Positions 44,270 through 52,292 of a DNA stretch of 64,000 nucleotides are shown piece by piece. The DNA lies in the NCBI RefSeq assembly GCF_030269325.1, contig NZ_BSTD01000002.1, positions 1-64,000 of the forward strand, read 5' to 3'. The notes beneath the pieces are model-generated. The model worked only from the letters and a program-made list of their open reading frames with translations, did not search any database and was not told the DNA's origin. The translations under genes were made by a program, and so were the position numbers. Origin of the DNA: Amycolatopsis sp. NBRC 101858. Lineage in GTDB: Bacteria; Actinomycetota; Actinomycetes; Mycobacteriales; Pseudonocardiaceae. How positions within the stretch are numbered: position 1 is the stretch's first letter; each line of letters begins with the position of its first letter.

Positions 44270-45555
44270 GAATCTCCTCCGGTGCTCCGGCGGCGCACGA
44301 TCGCGCGCCCGCCCTTGGCCGGGGCGTAGGCCACACCCCGAGAATGCCAGCGTTCGCCGCGTTCGGCCGTCGGCACTAGGTCGAAGTCCCGCAGCAGAGT
44401 CCGCAGCACGACGGTCATCTCCATGGTGGCGAACGCGGCGCCGAGGCAGCGCCGCGTCCCGCCGCCGAACGGGATCCACTGGTAGAGGTCCGGGCGCGCG
44501 CCTTCGAAGCGGTGCGGGTCGAAGGTGGCCGCGTGCGGGAACACCGCGTCGTCGTCGTGGATCAGGGCGATGCTGACGAGCACCGCGTACCCCTTCGGCA
44601 GCGTCCAGCGGCCGAGCCGGAAGCCGTCCTGCTTGACCTGGCGGGCGGTGAGGTCGATGACCGGGCGGGTGCGCTGGACCTCGAGGATCGTGGCGTCGAG
44701 GAGGTCTTCGCTCTCAGTGAGCTCGCGCAAGATCGCCGGGTGGCGGCGGAGGCGTTCGACGGCCCACGCCAGGGTGGTCGCGGTGGTCTCGTGCCCGGCG
44801 GTCAGCAGGGTGAGGAGCTGGTCGGAGATCTCGTCGCGGCCGAGGCCGGACCCGTCGTCGTAGCGGGTCTGCAGCATCATCGCGAGGACGTCGTCGCCGT
44901 CCGGGCGGGCCTTGGCGATCAGCCGGTCGACGATGGCGTCGTACTCGCGGCGCATCCGTTCGAAGCGGCGCCACGGGTTGAAGCGGCCCTTCTTGGAGAT
45001 CGGCGCGACGGCCAGCCGCGAGCCGAGGGTGACGAACGGCGGGATCAGCTCGCGCAGCTCGGCGAACTCGGCTCCCTCGGCGCCGAACACGGCACGGAGG
45101 ATGGCGTTGAGCGTGATCCGCATCATCGACGGCAGGGTGGCGAACGGTTTTCCGTCCGGCCAGTTTTCGAGCTCCCGGAGGGTTTCTTCCTCGACGATCT
45201 TCTCGTAGGCGGCGAGCCGACGGCCGTGGAAGGGCGGGACGAGCAGCTTGCGCTGCCGTTTGTGCTCACCGCCGGACAGGGCGAACATCGAGTGCGGGCC
45301 GAGCACGCGGCCGAGGTTGACCTCGAGGTTGTCGACGAGGTCGGGCCCGGAGGTGAAGAGCTGCTTGATCTCGGCCGGGTCGCTGATCACGACGGCGTGG
45401 CCGAAGATCGGCACGTTCACGGTGAAGGCGTTCCCGTACCGCTCTTTGAGCCGCCGCATGCCGCGCAGCGGTTGAGTCAGTGCGTAGGCGCCTTGGACGG
45501 CCCGCGGCGCCGTCGGTCCCGGTGGCAGCGTCACCGCGCTGGTCATGGTCGTCAT
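44266..45555 (-). CDS. Cytochrome P450
   Basis: A 429-residue P450: PPGP near the N-terminus, I-helix AGHETTATTLAW, the K-helix region ending EVQRTRPVI, and the heme-thiolate FGGGTRRCLGAAFA. The proline-rich start and absence of a membrane anchor resemble bacterial CYP110/CYP138-type enzymes. As first gene of the operon it would hydroxylate an unactivated carbon, producing the alcohol for the SDR. The ATG at 45555 has GGGAGGG 4 nt upstream. It needs external redox partners; no ferredoxin gene is in the operon. Confidence 0.92.
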   Translation of the reverse strand: MTTMTSAVTLPPGPTAPRAVQGAYALTQPLRGMRRLKERYGNAFTVNVPIFGHAVVISDPAEIKQLFTSGPDLVDNLEVNLGRVLGPHSMFALSGGEHKRQRKLLVPPFHGRRLAAYEKIVEEETLRELENWPDGKPFATLPSMMRITLNAILRAVFGAEGAEFAELRELIPPFVTLGSRLAVAPISKKGRFNPWRRFERMRREYDAIVDRLIAKARPDGDDVLAMMLQTRYDDGSGLGRDEISDQLLTLLTAGHETTATTLAWAVERLRRHPAILRELTESEDLLDATILEVQRTRPVIDLTARQVKQDGFRLGRWTLPKGYAVLVSIALIHDDDAVFPHAATFDPHRFEGARPDLYQWIPFGGGTRRCLGAAFATMEMTVVLRTLLRDFDLVPTAERGERWHSRGVAYAPAKGGRAIVRRRSTGGDS

Positions 45556-45574
45556 CGACCCTCCCGAAGGTGGT

Positions 45575-45614
45575 GGTACGCGAACGTACCGTCGGTACGG
45601 TACGCCGGTGTACC
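45575..45614. promoter_or_regulatory. Alternating TetR half-sites between regulator and P450 operon
   Basis: Half-sites GGTACG (45575-45580), CGTACC (45585-45590), GGTACG (45594-45599) and GTACC (45610-45614) alternate in orientation. They form two perfect inverted repeats sharing the middle half-site: GGTACG-cgaa-CGTACC and CGTACC-gtc-GGTACG. This lies in the 85-bp divergent gap, where a TetR protein would block both promoters. Confidence 0.72.
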
Positions 45615-45640
45615 ATCGCCTTTCAAGAGGAGGCGATAAC

Positions 45641-46222
45641 GTGACTGCCGTGGACGTCGACATCCGCCGGCAGCGGCTGCTGGACGGTTTGGCCGCGTCG
45701 ATCACCGCGGACGGTTTCCGCGACACGACGGTCGCCGACGTCGTCCGCCACGCGCGCACGTCCCGCCGGACGTTCTACGAGCACTTTTCCAGTCGCGAGG
45801 AGTGCTTGATCGCGCTGCTGGCGGAGGCGAACCGTTCGATGATCCAGCAGATCTCCGACGCGGTCGACCCGCGCGCACCCTGGGCGCTGCAGGTGCGCCA
45901 GGCGATCGAGGCGTGGATCGCGTCCGCGGAGTCCGAGCCGGCGATCACGCTGAGCTGGATCCGCGACGTCCCGGCCCTGGGAGCCCAGGCCCGCGACCTG
46001 CAGCGCGAGGCGATGGAGGGGTTCATCGCGATGACGCAGAGGCTGACGGACACCCCGGAACTGCGAGCGGCGGGGATCAGCCCGCCGTCCCGCCAGCTGG
46101 CGATCATGCTCCTGGGCGGATTGCGGGAGCTGATCGCGACAACGGTCGAGGACGGCGGGCGAGCGGGGGACGTCACGGAGGTGGCGGTCCGGGCGTCGCT
46201 GGCGCTGCTCGGCCCGGCCTGA
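45641..46222 (+). CDS. TetR-family regulator of the P450/BVMO operon
   Basis: A 193-residue TetR protein with HTH DTTVADVVRHARTSRRTFYE followed by HFSSREECLIALL, and a C-terminal ligand domain. It diverges from the P450-hydrolase-SDR-BVMO operon across a cluster of inverted half-sites and so is its probable repressor. This parallels EthR next to EthA, though the protein is not obviously EthR. The GTG at 45641 has AGAGGAGG 7 nt upstream. Confidence 0.88.
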   Translation: MTAVDVDIRRQRLLDGLAASITADGFRDTTVADVVRHARTSRRTFYEHFSSREECLIALLAEANRSMIQQISDAVDPRAPWALQVRQAIEAWIASAESEPAITLSWIRDVPALGAQARDLQREAMEGFIAMTQRLTDTPELRAAGISPPSRQLAIMLLGGLRELIATTVEDGGRAGDVTEVAVRASLALLGPA

Positions 46223-46226
46223 CCGG

Positions 46227-46505
46227 TTACGCGTCCAGGTCCTGGGCGATCAACTCGGCCAGCGCGTCGACGGACTCCGCGGCCGCGTCACCTTCGGCGG
46301 TCAACTCGACCTCGTCCCCATGACCCGCTCCCAGCGTCATCAACCCGAGGACGCTGGCCGCGTCGACCGGCTCGCCGACGACCCCGCCCGTGATCTTGGC
46401 GATCTTCACCTTCGCGGGCTGCCCGGCCGCCGCGCGGGCGACCAGGCCTGCGGGCCTGGCGTGCAACCCGACCGTGCTGGCGACGAGCGTTCGGCGTTGG
46501 TACAC
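46227..46505 (-). CDS. ptsH: PTS phosphocarrier protein HPr
   Basis: A 92-residue HPr. Active His15 is in GLHARPAG and the conserved helix DAASVLGLMTLGAG holds the serine corresponding to the regulatory site. It passes phosphate from Enzyme I to the fructose EIIA. The GTG at 46505 has AAGGAG 7 nt upstream. It is the last gene of the fructose operon, 11 bp after EIIBC, and converges on the TetR gene with 4 bp between stops. Confidence 0.93.
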   Translation of the reverse strand: MYQRRTLVASTVGLHARPAGLVARAAAGQPAKVKIAKITGGVVGEPVDAASVLGLMTLGAGHGDEVELTAEGDAAAESVDALAELIAQDLDA

Positions 46506-46516
46506 AGTGGACTCCT

Positions 46517-47968
46517 TCACGCGCTGACGGGCTGGCCGGACACGGCGGCGGAACGTTCGGATGCGCGGAACCGCGCCTGCTTCAGCAGGATCACCGAACC
46601 GGCGGCGACCGCCGTGCCCGCGACCAGCGCCAGCACGAACAGCAGCGGGCTGCCGATCAGCGGGAGCACGAAGATCCCGCCGTGCGGGGCGCGCAGTGTT
46701 GCGCCGAACGCCATCGACAGCGAGCCCGTCACCGCCGAACCCAGCATGATCGACGGGATCACGCGGAACGGGTCCGCCGCGGCGAACGGGATCGCGCCCT
46801 CGGTGATGAACGACGCTCCCAGCAGCCACGCCGCGCGGCCGTTCTCGCGCTCAGCCTCCGTGAACAGCTTCTTGCGCACGGTGGACGCCAAAGCCAGCGC
46901 CAGCGGCGGCACCATGCCCGCCGCCATCACCGCGGCCATGATCTGCAGCGAAGCCGTCGCGCCGGTGGTCAGGCCGCCGACCGCGAACGCGTACGCCGCC
47001 TTGTTGACCGGGCCGCCCATGTCGAACGCCATCATCAGGCCGAGCAGCGCGCCCAGCAGCAGGGCGCTGACGCCGCTGAGGCTGTTGAGCCAGTTCGTCA
47101 GGCCCGACGTCGCCGCCGCGATCGGCTTGCCCACCACCACGTACATCAGGACACCGACCACAATGGACCCGAGCAGCGGGTAGACGACCACCGGCATGAT
47201 GCCGCGCATCGCCTTGGGCACCTGGATCCGCTTCAGCGCCAGCACGACGCCACCGGCCAGGAGACCCGCGACGAGACCGCCGAGGAACCCCGCGCCGACG
47301 GTGACGGCGATCGCGCCGCCCACGAAACCGGGGGCGATCGCCGGGCGGTCGGCCATCGCGAAGGCGATGAACCCGGCCAGCACCGGCACCAGGAAGTCGA
47401 ACGCGGCACTGCCGATCTGGAACATCAGCGCGGCCCAGCCGGCGACCGAACCCGCGTCGAAGTGCTCGGTGACCTTCGGCGCGTCGACGATCTTGTAACC
47501 GCCCAAAGCGAAACTCAACGCGATCAGCAGCCCGCCTGCGGCGACGAACGGGATGAGGTAGCTGACGCCGGTCATCAGCCACTGGCGGATCCGGGTGCCG
47601 GTCTTGTCGTTCGCGCCGACCTTCGAGGTCAGCTCCGGGGTGGCGGGCGCCGCGGTGACGGGCTCGCGGGCCGCGGCCTTCGCGCGTTCGAACAACCCGG
47701 CGGCGTCGTTGATCGCGGCCTTGACCGGCGCCTCGACGATCGGCTTGCCGGCGAACCGTTCCCGGCCCTGCACCGCGAGGTCCGCGGCGAAGATGACGGC
47801 GTCCGCGCTCGCGATGTCCTCCGCCGACAGCGGATCGGACCCGGCCGAACCCTGGGTCTCGACGACGATCGTGTCGCCGTTGGCCTTCGCGGTCTGCTCC
47901 AGCGACTCGGCGGCCATGTACGTGTGCGCGATCCCGGTGGGACAGGCGGTGATGGCGACGAACTTCAT
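46517..47968 (-). CDS. fruA: Fructose-type PTS EIIBC component
   Basis: A 483-residue permease. The N-terminal EIIB domain has phosphoacceptor Cys9 in AITACPTGIAHT. A short linker is followed by the EIIC domain (from about residue 125) with about nine hydrophobic segments, including FDMGGPVNKAAYAFAVG and FITEGAIPFAAADP, both typical of the fructose family. It imports and phosphorylates fructose or a close relative. It starts 2 bp after the EIIA stop. Confidence 0.93.
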   Translation of the reverse strand: MKFVAITACPTGIAHTYMAAESLEQTAKANGDTIVVETQGSAGSDPLSAEDIASADAVIFAADLAVQGRERFAGKPIVEAPVKAAINDAAGLFERAKAAAREPVTAAPATPELTSKVGANDKTGTRIRQWLMTGVSYLIPFVAAGGLLIALSFALGGYKIVDAPKVTEHFDAGSVAGWAALMFQIGSAAFDFLVPVLAGFIAFAMADRPAIAPGFVGGAIAVTVGAGFLGGLVAGLLAGGVVLALKRIQVPKAMRGIMPVVVYPLLGSIVVGVLMYVVVGKPIAAATSGLTNWLNSLSGVSALLLGALLGLMMAFDMGGPVNKAAYAFAVGGLTTGATASLQIMAAVMAAGMVPPLALALASTVRKKLFTEAERENGRAAWLLGASFITEGAIPFAAADPFRVIPSIMLGSAVTGSLSMAFGATLRAPHGGIFVLPLIGSPLLFVLALVAGTAVAAGSVILLKQARFRASERSAAVSGQPVSA

Positions 47969-47970
47969 GG

Positions 47971-48423
47971 TCAGGACACCTCCTGGCGGATGTACTCGGC
48001 GACGGCCACCGCGTCGGTGGCCTCGAGCAGGTTCTGCTTGAACTCCGCCCGGACGAGCCGGCGGGCGAGGGCGGCCAGGACCTTGAGGTGGTCGCTGCCG
48101 CCGCCTTCGGGCGCGGCGATGAGGAAAATCAGCGTCGCCGGGCCGTCCGGAGCGCCGAAGTCGACGCCCGCGGCGCTGCGGCCGAACGCCAGCGTCGGCG
48201 CGGTGACCGCGGCCGAGCGGCAGTGCGGGATGCCGATGCCGCCTTCGAGCCCGGTGGCCATCTGCTCCTCACGGGCGGCGACGTCCTTGAGGAAGAGGTC
48301 GAGGTCGGTCACCCGCCCGGCGGAGACGAGCCGGTCGGCCAGCGAGCGGACGACGGCCCGCTTGTCGGCGGCGTCGAGCCCGAGGTCGACCAGGTCGGCG
48401 GTGATCAGGTCTGCGGTGGTCAT
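47971..48423 (-). CDS. Fructose-type PTS EIIA component
   Basis: A 150-residue PTS_IIA type-2 protein with phosphoacceptor His67 in GGIGIPHCRS and the flanking LKDVAAREEQMATGL. It transfers phosphate from HPr to the EIIB cysteine. In many actinomycetes EIIA is fused to EIIBC as one FruA; here it is a separate gene just upstream. The ATG at 48423 overlaps the fruK stop by 4 bp. Confidence 0.92.
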   Translation of the reverse strand: MTTADLITADLVDLGLDAADKRAVVRSLADRLVSAGRVTDLDLFLKDVAAREEQMATGLEGGIGIPHCRSAAVTAPTLAFGRSAAGVDFGAPDGPATLIFLIAAPEGGGSDHLKVLAALARRLVRAEFKQNLLEATDAVAVAEYIRQEVS

Positions 48424-49364
48424 GCGGCGGCTCCGCTGAGGGTGAGGGTGGGGTCGGTGTCGAGCACGCGCACCTGGTCGGGGTGCACGTCGTGCGGGGT
48501 GGGCATGCGGCTGCCCTCCTGCGTGACCGCGGCGGTGCCGTAGGCGACCGCGGTCCGCAGGGCTCCGGGGCCGGTTCCTCCCGCGTGGAGGAACCCGGCG
48601 AGTGCGGCGTCTCCGGCGCCGACGGTGCTGCGCACGGCGACCAGCGGGCCGAGCGCGTGGCGGGTTTCGGTCTCCTCGACGAGCACGGCGCCGCGCGCGC
48701 CGAGGCTGACCAGCACGCGGCCGACGCCACCGGCGATCAGCTCGCGGCAGAAGGCGACGACGTCGCCGAGCAGCGGCAGCGGGTGCCCGGCGAGCTCGGT
48801 CAGCTCGTCGAGGTTCGGTTTGATGAGGTCCGGTCCGCCCGCGATGGCGGCGGCGAGCGGTGCGCCGGAGGTGTCGACGGCGACCTTCGTCCCGGCGTCG
48901 TGGGCCAGTTTCGTGAGCCGCGCGTAGAAGTCGTCGGGCACGCCGGCGGGCAGGCTGCCGCAGCACACCAGCCATTCCGCCCGCGCGGCCAGCTCGACGG
49001 CGCGGCGTTCGAGGGTGGCGAGCTCGGCGGGGGAGATCTCCGGGCCCGGCTCGTTGATCTTCGTCGTGGTCCCGTCGGCTTCGACGAGGGTGATGTTGCT
49101 GCGGGTCGTCCCGGCGATCGGCACCGCGACGACCGGGACGCCTTCGGGGGCGAGCAGATCGGCCAGCCGTTCGCCGACCAGCCCGCCGGCCGGCAGGAGC
49201 GCGACGGTCGGGGTGCCGGCGGCGGCCAGCGCGCGGGCGACGTTGACGCCCTTGCCTCCCGGGTCGAGCCGCACGGCCTCCGCGCGGAGGACTTCGCCGC
49301 GGCGCAGCTCGGCCAGCCGGGCGGTCCGGTCGAGGCTCGGGTTCGGGGTCACGGTGACGATCAC
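48420..49364 (-). CDS. fruK: 1-phosphofructokinase (PfkB family)
   Basis: A 314-residue ribokinase-fold sugar kinase: MIVTVTPNPSLDRTA start, DPGGKGVNVARALAAAG, and the C-terminal signature STVGAGDAALAGFLHAGG with the catalytic Asp in GAGD. It converts fructose-1-phosphate made by the PTS to fructose-1,6-bisphosphate. The GTG at 49364 overlaps the stop of the DeoR gene by 4 bp. Confidence 0.93.
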   Translation of the reverse strand: MIVTVTPNPSLDRTARLAELRRGEVLRAEAVRLDPGGKGVNVARALAAAGTPTVALLPAGGLVGERLADLLAPEGVPVVAVPIAGTTRSNITLVEADGTTTKINEPGPEISPAELATLERRAVELAARAEWLVCCGSLPAGVPDDFYARLTKLAHDAGTKVAVDTSGAPLAAAIAGGPDLIKPNLDELTELAGHPLPLLGDVVAFCRELIAGGVGRVLVSLGARGAVLVEETETRHALGPLVAVRSTVGAGDAALAGFLHAGGTGPGALRTAVAYGTAAVTQEGSRMPTPHDVHPDQVRVLDTDPTLTLSGAAA

Positions 49365-50122
49365 GCCAGCACCACCTCCGGGCCCGCCTCTTCGAGCTCG
49401 GCCACGGCGCCCGCGTCGAGGCCGCTGTCGGTGACCAGGACGTCGATCTCGGCCAGCCGCGCGAACCGGCTGAGCTGGTCGGTGCCGTACTTGCTGTGGT
49501 CGGCCAGCAGCACCCGCTTGCGGGCGGCGGCGACCACGGCGGCCTTCACCGCGGACTCGGCCATGTCCGGCGTCGTGCAGCCGTGCTCGGCGGAAAAGCC
49601 GTTGGCACCGAGGAAAGCGACGTCGACGAGCAGGCCGTCGAGCGCGTGCAGCGTCCAGGCTTCGACGGCGGCGAGCGTCGTCCCGCGGACGCGGCCGCCG
49701 AGGATGTGCAGCGTGATGCCCGGGCGGGTGGCGAGGATCGAGGCGACCGGGATCGAGTTGGTGATCACCGTCAGCTCGCGGTCGGCGGGCAGGAGCGTCG
49801 CGAGCCTACTGGTGGTCGTGCCCGCGTCGAGCAGGATCGAGCCGCGGTCGGGCACCAGGTCCAGCGCGGCCCGGGCGATCGCGTCCTTCTCGGCGGCGTT
49901 CGTCCGGTCCCGCTGCGCGACCTCGGGTTCGAAGTCGAGCCGCTCGACCGCGACGGCGCCGCCGTAGACGCGGCGGACGACGCCCTGGCGTTCGAGGACG
50001 CCGAGGTCGCGGCGGATGGTCTCGGGGGCGACACCGAGTTCGGTCGCGACGTCGTTGACGTCGACCCGGCCGTCGCGTCGTGCGCGTTGTGCCAGGAGCT
50101 GATGCCGTTCGGCGGCGTACAT
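49361..50122 (-). CDS. fruR: DeoR-family regulator of the fructose PTS
   Basis: A 253-residue DeoR/GlpR-family repressor: N-terminal HTH (VNDVATELGVAPETIRRDLG, VVRRVYGGAV) and the sugar-phosphate isomerase-like effector domain (LLDAGTTTSRLATLL, TNSIPVASIL, FLGANGFSAEHG). First gene of the fru operon and divergent from ptsI. It most likely senses fructose-1-phosphate or -1,6-bisphosphate. Three direct TGCCCGTT repeats start at its first codons and run into the divergent promoter. Confidence 0.88.
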   Translation of the reverse strand: MYAAERHQLLAQRARRDGRVDVNDVATELGVAPETIRRDLGVLERQGVVRRVYGGAVAVERLDFEPEVAQRDRTNAAEKDAIARAALDLVPDRGSILLDAGTTTSRLATLLPADRELTVITNSIPVASILATRPGITLHILGGRVRGTTLAAVEAWTLHALDGLLVDVAFLGANGFSAEHGCTTPDMAESAVKAAVVAAARKRVLLADHSKYGTDQLSRFARLAEIDVLVTDSGLDAGAVAELEEAGPEVVLA

Positions 50123-50170
50123 GCCCGTTCCTCTCCGATGTTTGCCCGTTGCAGTTTGATTGTGCCCGTT
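50122..50170. promoter_or_regulatory. Three TGCCCGTT direct repeats, probable FruR operators
   Basis: TGCCCGTT occurs at 50122-50129, 50143-50150 and 50163-50170, i.e. 21- and 20-bp spacing, two helical turns, so all sites face one side. They lie between fruR and ptsI starts. Direct repeats on one face are usual for DeoR-type sugar regulators. Confidence 0.65.
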
Positions 50171-50225
50171 GTTACCGTACTGTCAATCCCCAGTTACGAG
50201 ATCCTTTGCGCTCGGAGGTCCCGCC

Positions 50226-51782
50226 ATGCAGTTGTCCGGAGTCGGAGTCAGCCCCGGCCGGGTCGCCGGTCCGCGCGTCGTCGTGGTCGCTGACCTGCGG
50301 GAACCCGACGCCTCGGCGGTCTCGGGTGATCTCGAGGCGGAAGCGGGCAAGATCGGGCCGGCGGCGGAGTCGGTCGCGGCGGCGCTGTCCGATCGTGCCC
50401 GTTCCGTGTCCGGCGACGCCCGATCGGTCCTGGAGACCACGGCGGTGATGGCGGCGGACCCGGCACTGGTCGCCTCGGCGGAACGGCTGGTGCGGGACCG
50501 CTCGCTGCCCGCGCCGCGCGCGGTGTGGGAGGCGGCGGGGGAGTTCATGACGGCGCTGCAGGCAGCGGGTGGGTACCTGACCGAACGCGCCGCGGACGTC
50601 GCCGATGTCCGCGACCGGATCGTCGCTGCCCTGTCCGGGCTGGCCCCGCCCGGTGTCCCGGAGCTGACGTCGCCGAGCGTTCTGGTGGCGCGCGACCTCG
50701 CCCCGGCCGACACCGCCGGGCTCGACCCGGACCTCGTGCTCGCGCTGGTGACGGAAGAAGGCGGGCCGACGAGCCACACCGCGATCCTGGCCCGGGCGCT
50801 GGGCATTCCCGCCGTCGTCGCGTGCTCCGGCGTCCTGGGGCTGGCCGGCCCCGGGCTCGTGGTCGACGGTTCCGCGGGCACGGTGTCGCCGTCCGACGGC
50901 CGGGTGGTGGCGCCCGCGCGGACGGCCCGCCCGGTGTGGGACGGCGTCGGCCGGCTCGCCGACGGCCACCGCGTGAAGCTGCTCGCCAACGTCGGCTCGG
51001 CCTCGGACGCCCGTGCCGCTGCCGCGGCCGAGGGGATCGGGCTGTTCCGGACGGAATTCTGCTACCTGTCGGCGACTTCGGAGCCCACGGAGTCCGCGCA
51101 GCGCACGGCCTACGCGGCGGTGCTGGCGCCGTTCGGCGGGAAACCGGTCGTCGTCCGGACCCTGGACGCCGGGTCGGACAAACCGCTCGCGTTCCTGGAG
51201 ATGGGGGCGGAACCGAACCCCGCGCTCGGCGTCCGCGGCCTGCGGGTCGCGTTCGACCGGCCGGACGTCTTGGACCGCCAGCTGAGCGCGATCGCCGCGG
51301 CGGCGGCCGACACCGGCGTCGAACTGTCGGTGATGGCCCCGATGGTCGCGACGGCGGCGGAGGCGGCCTGGTTCGCCTCGCGGGCGCGTGCGGCCGGTAT
51401 CGCCCGCGTGGGCGTGATGATCGAGATCCCGGCGGCGGCGCTGTGCGCGGCGGACATCCTCGCCGAGGTCGATTTCGTCTCGCTGGGCACGAACGACCTG
51501 GCGCAGTACGTCTTCGCCGCGGACCGCCAGCTCGGTGCCGTGGCCGCGCTGAACGACCCGCACCAGCCGGCGTTGCTGCGGCTCGTCGGGATGGTCGCGG
51601 AAGCCGGTGCGGCGGCCGGGAAACCGGTGGGGGTGTGCGGCGAGGCCGCGGCGGACCCGGCGTTGGCGCCGGTGCTGGTAGGGCTGGGGGTGACGTCGTT
51701 GTCGATGAACGCGGTGGCCCTCGCGGGCGTGGGCGCGGCGCTGCGCGCGGTCGACCTGGCCGCGTGCCGGGCGTTAGCTTGA
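50226..51782 (+). CDS. ptsI: PTS Enzyme I (phosphoenolpyruvate-protein phosphotransferase)
   Basis: A 518-residue Enzyme I. Phosphoacceptor His184 is in GGPTSHTAILARALGIPAVV; the PEP-binding C-terminal barrel has GLFRTEFCYL, RTLDAGSDKPLAF, ANVGS and SLGTNDLAQYVFAADR, with the catalytic Cys in VCGEAAADP. It starts phosphate transfer to HPr from PEP. Slightly shorter than enterobacterial EI (575) but complete. The ATG at 50226 has GGAGG 6 nt upstream. It diverges from fruR, so the whole PTS is under one regulatory region. Confidence 0.95.
   Translation: MQLSGVGVSPGRVAGPRVVVVADLREPDASAVSGDLEAEAGKIGPAAESVAAALSDRARSVSGDARSVLETTAVMAADPALVASAERLVRDRSLPAPRAVWEAAGEFMTALQAAGGYLTERAADVADVRDRIVAALSGLAPPGVPELTSPSVLVARDLAPADTAGLDPDLVLALVTEEGGPTSHTAILARALGIPAVVACSGVLGLAGPGLVVDGSAGTVSPSDGRVVAPARTARPVWDGVGRLADGHRVKLLANVGSASDARAAAAAEGIGLFRTEFCYLSATSEPTESAQRTAYAAVLAPFGGKPVVVRTLDAGSDKPLAFLEMGAEPNPALGVRGLRVAFDRPDVLDRQLSAIAAAAADTGVELSVMAPMVATAAEAAWFASRARAAGIARVGVMIEIPAAALCAADILAEVDFVSLGTNDLAQYVFAADRQLGAVAALNDPHQPALLRLVGMVAEAGAAAGKPVGVCGEAAADPALAPVLVGLGVTSLSMNAVALAGVGAALRAVDLAACRALA
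51775..51780 (+). promoter_or_regulatory. -10 box of leaderless cupin transcript
   Basis: TAGCTT ends 7 nt before the cupin ATG at 51788, and overlaps the last codons and stop of ptsI. No ribosome site precedes the ATG. Confidence 0.5.
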
Positions 51783-51787
51783 CGGTC

Positions 51788-52198
51788 ATGGAGAGCGACA
51801 ACAGCCAGAGCGTCTTCGACGTCCTCGCAGAGGCCGCGGCCCTGCCGGAGTCCGCGGAAACCATGCTGGTGGACAAGTACTTCGTCGACAAGCCGTCGGC
51901 GAGTGCCCGGATCTTCCGGATCTACCGCGAGGTTCCGCTGCACTACCACGAGGAGTGCGACGAGCACCTGTACCTCCTCAGCGGCGGTGGCACGTTCCAC
52001 CTCGACGGCGCGGAGTTCGAGGCGCGGCCGGGGATGTTCCTCTGCTTCGAACGGCGGAAGGTCCACGGCTTCCCGAAGATCACCGCCGAGCCCCTGGTGG
52101 TGCTGGCGATCGACGTCCCGCGGCGGCGGCCGGACGACATCGTCTTCGTCGACCCTTCGGAAGGGGACGCCCGGACGTTCATGGCCCGCAACGCCTGA
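51788..52198 (+). CDS. Single-domain cupin protein
   Basis: A 136-residue beta-barrel cupin. Motif 1 contains the metal-binding histidines in VPLHYHEECDEHLYLLSGGG; motif 2 is RPGMFLCFERRKVHGF. It probably binds a divalent metal and a small acid or sugar; function not identifiable. It begins 6 bp after ptsI but seems to have its own leaderless promoter. Confidence 0.75.
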   Translation: MESDNSQSVFDVLAEAAALPESAETMLVDKYFVDKPSASARIFRIYREVPLHYHEECDEHLYLLSGGGTFHLDGAEFEARPGMFLCFERRKVHGFPKITAEPLVVLAIDVPRRRPDDIVFVDPSEGDARTFMARNA

Positions 52199-52292
52199 AT
52201 CTCAAATTGCGACAGCCGGGCGGCGTCCCCGGTCCTAGCGTCAGGTTCGGCCGGGCTCGGCCACGGGGGCCGGGCGGCCGACGGAGGCGACG

